Shown: positions 18,682 to 23,279 of the stretch, piece by piece | Position numbering within the stretch: position 1 is the first letter of the stretch | Layout of the letters: the number at the start of each line of letters is the position of its first letter | Source: Chara braunii | Lineage: Eukaryota > Streptophyta > Charophyceae > Charales > Characeae | DNA length: 23,279 nt | Assembly: GCA_003427395.1 (NCBI GenBank) | Contig: BFEA01000075.1 | Location: 2,107,786 to 2,131,064 of the forward strand | Direction: 5' to 3' | Program-made: the position numbers and the translations under genes | The notes under the pieces: generated by a model | Told to the model about the DNA's origin: nothing | The model's input: the letters and a program-made list of their open reading frames with translations, nothing else | The model's database searches: none

Positions 18682-21109
18682 ATGGAGTCTGACAGCATGG
18701 AAGTTCAGGTAGGTACGGGAGAGCATCACCCGTCACCCTCTCGAACTCTTCACGAGCTTAAGAAACGCTTTAGACAGGCTCTACTGGCTTGTGAGAGTCT
18801 GGACAACGATGGGAAGCCGGAAGTGACTGACATATCACAGGCTATTAGCCCGACCCAATAAGAGGCTGTTGTGCGGGAGAGAAGTAGGATGGAGCCACCC
18901 ACGATAGATCGAGAAGAAGAGTATCCCCCGAGGTCGCCTAATGAGAGGTGTAAGGAGATGAGAGATAATCATCGCAGAGATGACTGGCGAGATCGGTACG
19001 AGAGAGAGAAGGGATGTGATAGAGACAGAGACAGATATGACAGTCAGCCTCGATGCTTCTTCGATCCAGAAACTGGGAGTCTTATGCTCTACCCTATGAG
19101 AGGCGAGACATATATATTGTATTGCGTTAACCCCAGAGCTTGATATCAGACCTCCCATCTTCAGAGGATATGATATTTCATATTACTTAGAGAAGTGGGA
19201 GCGACATGCGTATCATAGTCAGTGGACAGAGGGTGAGATTATCGACAACTTCCTATTCAACTCCGACCCGAGCTTAGACAAGGAGATAAAGAGTGCGAGG
19301 CCAAGGGACCGGCGCTGGAAGACTTACAAGAAAGATTTATATCAGCTCTTCAAGCATGAGGATACTAAGTACTCTATCAAAGACGTGGAGAAGCTGAGTC
19401 AAGAAGAGGATGAGAGTGTTCTGGTGTTCGGGGGGAAGTTCGAAAAGATGTCGAATGTGCTGGTGGCAAAGGGAAAGTTATCTGAGGTTAATATGTGCAT
19501 CATTTTCATCATTCGGTTATCGACGGAAAAACAAAAGGGGATTCTAAGAGGCCTTCCAGACGATTGACTCGAGTTTGCAACGGTCCTTAGGTTGGCCATA
19601 AGGGCCGACACTGACGAGTATAAGGACCTAGTCTGGACTGGATTGCGCGGCAAGGAAAGCCTGCGGTCGGCTTCTCGTTCTTCTGGTGGGGAGAGGTGCC
19701 CAGACTTTGATGATAGGCCTTGGACAGACCACTGATACCTCATTGATGAACCTACAGAATGGCGAACAACCATTACAGACGATTCGGACCTGAGAGAGAT
19801 GATCAAGGGCTTGGCTCGACAGGTCGCCAGGATTGAGGCGAAGATGGAGACTATTGGTTATCAGGTGAGGAACGGACCGTGGAACTCGCTGAGGTGTGAT
19901 CGAGTTAGAACTGGTTGAGCGTACTCGTTCAGGTGGGATAATCGAGACCCAAGACCGTGGAGAGACGCGGAGGATAAAAACCCTCGGACAGTAGCTGATT
20001 ATCGATCGAGGGAGCAGGAGTATCTCATACGTTGCGACGATCCCCTTAGGTACAAGGACGAGGATCGAGATCGACAGGTTGCCTATCCTAGAGACTATAC
20101 GAAAGATAGGGACAATGGGTATCGACGACACGGTCGGGTGGAGATCTACCCTCACAGCCTGAGGTATGATTGAGATCTCGAAGACCTCCGGCAGGCAGAA
20201 AAGCAACCTAAGGATCTAGATAGTTATGACCATGTGACGGAGAGAGACCGACGCGACAATTCCCACGAGCGGTACGAGAGGAGAGATGTTGAGCAGGGCC
20301 ATCGTGATGATGCCAGAGGACAACGTGAGCCTAATCCGTGTCCTCGGGATGCTCAGTTATCAGGCGAACACGGAGGATATAGATGTGTAGAGGATGTATC
20401 TTCTTCTCCTGGTAACACATATGTCTATTGTTGTTCGGATGACCATGTTGAAAGGGATTGATCTGATCTTCAAAAGGCGATAGACTACGTCGTAGTGACA
20501 CTTGACGAGCGAAAGTACGCCAAACGGGCTGACAATCTGAGGGATGCATCCATATTTTCTTCGACAAAAGAGGATGTGGAGGTCAGACGAGCACCATTAT
20601 ATAAGGAAAAGAAGACAGTAAAGAGTCAGAGCGTCAAAATTATCTCACAATCAAGAAACGAGACACCTATGACGCCCATCCTCGTCGCGGCGACCACGTC
20701 GTCACAGACCCTTTCTTTCAAGAAGAGGGTTCATCGATATATGATTACGGTGGGTCAAGAGGAACATAAAGAGGAACGGGGAGTATTATCGCCACGAAAA
20801 TGGGTCCCAGTGAAAGTTGTCGATACGACAAAGCTCTTGATGCGAGCACATAGTCAGCCTAAGCAGTATTCCATATTGGCGGCATCTGGTCCAATAGGAG
20901 ATGATCTCCTATCTCTTACTAGTACGACCAAAGTGCCTATAGCAGACACGATGCTTATGGATCCCAAACTGGGGAACCCGGTGCCTTTAATATATCAGAT
21001 TTTCACTGATACGGGACAAATAATCGATGAGCCTTTCACTGACGATGTTCCGGTGATGATGCCAACCGTGGCACCTAGGGCTAGAGTGGACTGTCCTCGT
21101 CCGTTTTGA
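18682..21109 (+). pseudogene. gag: Decayed retrotransposon gag, frameshifted and stop-ridden
   Basis: The frame starts at ATG 18682, meets TAA at 18859, and shifts to another frame between about 19100 and 19135. It then runs to TGA at 21107, with in-frame TGA at 19565, 19733, 19916, 20171 and 20459. The N-terminal part is rich in Arg, Asp and Glu. The central part (19144-19690) is a capsid-like region with an FRGYDISYYLEKWE start and a later KFEKMSNVLVAKGKLSE segment of the kind found in Ty3/Gypsy-type Gag. A short coiled-coil-prone stretch (about 19790-19855) and a long Arg/Asp/Glu-rich stretch follow. At 20420-20461 the spacing of a C-x2-C-x4-H-x4-C knuckle is kept, but the first Cys codon is TAT and the last is TGA. 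The region after it (20462-21109) is open but I could not identify a protease. Gag would package element RNA; this copy cannot make a full protein. Confidence 0.75.
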
Positions 21110-21530
21110 CGGTCGAAGGAACATCTCTCGAGACGGGCTTTAAGCTCAATAAAATGGTATCATGGGAACTCTGCTTAACAATGAGATGGTACCTCGGAGA
21201 CTAACGGATGATGCGGTGAACTGTCCTGTAATTGCGGACGGCGCCCTCCTCCAGTCAACAATTGCGATTTTGGGAGAGGAGAAGCATCCTTTGAGTCAAT
21301 GACATACTCTTTGGGAAAATATGCAAGGCCTCGACGGGGACGTCAAGAAGAGGTTCGAGCTTATTGTCGGGCGGCCTCAGACCAGTTGGTCATCCGAAAA
21401 ACCAAGGATTGAGATTTGGGTTAGATGTGTAAAGAAGAATCAACCGACACTTTTATCAAAGTTATCGGAAAATATTAGGGATCGAAAGAGGGGTCCTAAA
21501 ATTTTTCACATTGACCATGAGAACTGACCT
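21110..21530 (+). pseudogene. Possible decayed continuation of the second element
   Basis: Short coding-like stretches persist in more than one frame, for example 21321-21527 with 68 codons of Lys/Arg-rich sequence, broken by stops and likely indels. No protease, reverse transcriptase or integrase motif is recognisable. Assignment to the element rests only on position and direction. Confidence 0.25.
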
Positions 21531-22706
21531 TTGAAATTAACCGAATGAACAGTCGTGTCTACCGCGCCTGATGCCTACTTTTTTCATATGTTTTGAGGTT
21601 GTCTTCGAATTGGTCAACCACGGAACATGGGTGAGCTAATAGACCTTCGCGTGCTTCTTTTCACGTTGACCGGTTGACAAAGAAAGAAACCAAAAATTTT
21701 ATCTGATTTAATGATGAAATTAAAAATAAATAATAAAATTAAAAATGATAAAAAATAAAAAAAAATAAGTGATTATTTTATTATTGAACAAGATTTGTCT
21801 GATTCTGCCCTCATCAATCTTAACCATGATTTACCTAATTATTACTCCGCGTCGATTTAAAGAGGATTTTATTTAATTATTAACCCTCCCCTCATTTTAC
21901 CGGGTTTTACTAGACTTTTATCCTTGTTATAACTCGGGAATTATTGACTGTGCGGCACCCGTGTATTTTGTGAGTTCCCATGGCATGCTAATTGTCATAC
22001 GGAACTCGGGTGGACAATTGATTATCGAGTGGTGTTTGTCCCAACACTACCATGACGCGGACTTAACATCAACGGTCGGGTCACCGAGACTGGTTTTCGA
22101 ATTCGGCGGTCGGGTCAGATTATCACGATTGCGGGTACAAAATTGGTACAATGCACGCGCTGCTTGGTACGGTGGATGGTCTGATCTGGTGCTGCCGTGG
22201 CCCACCCCGGTTCGATATGTTTATTTTGTTACTCCATGGCGGTCTGGCCACAATGGAACGGTCGTTGGTTAAACTTCAATGTTGGTACGATTCGTGGCTC
22301 CGCACATCAAAATTGGTATGGTGTATAGCGCAGCCAGGTATTTGTTGTGGCTCAGCGGACACGACACGGGTACTGGTGCAGGGCAATCTCTCCTCGTCTA
22401 CCAAGCAAAAAAAAAACTAGATACCAGGGCAGGCCCAACGGTTACTGCGGACTTCAGGTCACTGGTATCAACGATCCTAGTACTTTTTGAGCCAACGTGC
22501 TAGTGAGTCCGCAGGGCTGGGCCAGCGGCAGCAGACTGTTGGGAACAGACGAGGCCGTGAAAGCGGAATACAGTTGGGCCAGAGGAAGGAGAAGGGACAT
22601 TCGGGAACTGGGGCAATCGGAGGGACCACAACGCACGGACAGTGAACGACGGCGAGCACAACGAACAGGTCTGATGAACCCCGTGCTCAATCATGAGATG
22701 CTGCTA
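21531..22706. other. Gene-free stretch, AT-rich then GC-richer
   Basis: From about 21690 to 21920 the sequence is A/T-rich, with AATAAATAATAAAATTAAAA runs like those near 16205. The word GTTGACCGGTTGA at about 21665 also occurs in the 560-bp satellite near 17216. From 21950 on, two overlapping open frames of about 90-100 codons exist, but they resemble no known protein and have no supporting context. No 3' LTR matching 17994 is seen. Confidence 0.5.
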
Positions 22707-22798
22707 ATGGTACGACAACTATGGGGGAGTAGATGACGTCAACAGGGTAGGTATGGTACGACAACTATGGGGGAGTAGATGACGTCAACAGGGTAGGT
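22707..22798. repeat. Perfect 46-bp tandem duplication
   Basis: The units 22707-22752 and 22753-22798 are identical. Each contains the octamer palindrome TGACGTCA (22734-22741 and 22780-22787), the core of CRE/bZIP binding sites. The perfect identity suggests a recent duplication or an assembly duplication. Confidence 0.95.
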
Positions 22799-22951
22799 AG
22801 CGCCGACCCTTGTATGTGAGGTCAACGGAAGAAGTGACCAAGGAAATGTTCACGAATCATCACCTGGAGAGTGTCACAGGAAAAACACTAGGAGCGGTAC
22901 ATACCTGTTCAAACTAAAAAACTGTCCCGGAGTTCGGTAGCCTTTCAGAAC

Positions 22952-23279
22952 GAGAGAGAAAGAGAGTGAGAGAGAGAGAGAGTGCATAGTGTGTGAGAGA
23001 GAGAGTGCGCAGGGTGAGAGAGAGAGAGTGCACAGTAAGAGAGAGAGAGTGCACAGTGTGTGAGAGAGAGTGCGCAGGGTGTGAGAGAAAGAGTGTGCAG
23101 TGTGTGAGAGAGAGAGTGGGCAGGGTATGGGAGAGAGAGTGTGTAGGGTGTGAGGGAGAGAATGCGCAGAGTGTGAGAGAGAGAATGAGCAGTGTGTGAG
23201 AGAGAGAGTGTGCAGTGTGAGAGAGAGAGTGCGCAGGGTGTGAGAGAGAGAGTGTGCAGTGTGTGAGAGAGAGAGAGTG
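22952..23279. repeat. GA-rich minisatellite, about 23-bp units
   Basis: About 13 units of the form GTGYGCAGKGTGTGAGAGAGAGA follow one another to the end of the window, mostly 23 bp, with a few of 21 bp and one of 25 bp. Two main unit types, with CAGTG or CAGGG, are intermixed. The Arg/Glu/Cys-rich open frame across it is a by-product of the repeat. Confidence 0.95.

Noticed and set aside
19399-20206. Minus-strand open frames of 135 and 192 codons
   Set aside because: They are the antisense of the second gag; the plus strand has the capsid-like protein and the knuckle spacing.
20990-21030. Asp-Thr-Gly (codon at 21008) as a retroviral-type protease active site
   Set aside because: The surrounding residues lack the usual hydrophobic flank and following Ala/Ser, and no second half of the fold was seen.
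22158-22229. tRNA-like A box (22165) and B box (GGTTCGATAT at 22209) at the canonical 44-bp spacing
   Set aside because: The presumed acceptor arms do not pair and the A box has a key mismatch; likely coincidence.
22993-23199. Arg/Glu/Cys-rich open frame
   Set aside because: It is entirely the product of the 23-bp minisatellite.
22952-23279. CRISPR-like array
   Set aside because: There are no unique spacers; the units are contiguous and the DNA is eukaryotic in character.

Overview
This window is repeat-dominated eukaryotic nuclear DNA. It contains a scaffold gap (480 Ns, 11867-12346), long intergenic stretches, decayed LTR-retrotransposon gag genes, satellites, palindromes and a minisatellite. 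I see no host gene, tRNA, rRNA or CRISPR that I can support. The composition (mosaic of old transposons, an LTR-like start TGTAACGCCC, AT-rich satellite, C-to-T style stop codons) fits a large, repeat-rich genome such as a streptophyte alga or plant. A repeat-rich fungus cannot be excluded from sequence alone.

Layout. 1-3362: first copy of a long repeat that starts with an array of stem-loops sharing an AACTTAT loop and ends in a palindromic terminus ...CGACA. 3363-5446: gene-free, with a C15/A23 homopolymer block and a hairpin-rich tract. 5447-6700 (minus): decayed gag with an intact CCHC zinc knuckle and a Gly/Arg-rich tail. 6992-7753 (minus): unrecognised, interrupted coding-like frame. 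7754-9219: gene-free, AT-rich. 9220-9640: nested palindromes and a tandem duplication, followed by many short hairpins. 10731-11340: tandem repeat with a two-unit (about 244 bp) higher-order period. 11341-11866: flank of the gap, again carrying the AACTTAT motif. 12347-16685: second, direct copy of the long repeat, beginning at exactly the same base as the window start and carrying 914 bp that copy 1 lacks. 16686-17993: about 2.3 units of a 560-bp satellite. 17994-about 21530 (plus): second, unrelated decayed retroelement with an LTR-like leader and a gag of about 810 codons broken by stops and a frameshift. 21530-22706: AT-rich, then GC-richer DNA without a recognised gene. 22707-22798: perfect 46-bp tandem duplication. 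22952-23279: GA-rich 23-bp minisatellite running off the end.

How the parts relate. The two direct copies flank a 9-kb interval with a minus-strand gag. One economical reading is a giant non-autonomous LTR element on the minus strand with LTRs longer than 3.3 kb. The expected polypurine tract is not visible next to copy 1, so a segmental duplication remains possible. No reverse transcriptase, integrase or protease domain was recognised for either gag, so both elements look non-autonomous or decayed. The most unusual signal is the stem-loop array: different self-complementary stems around the same loop, present in both copies and next to the gap.
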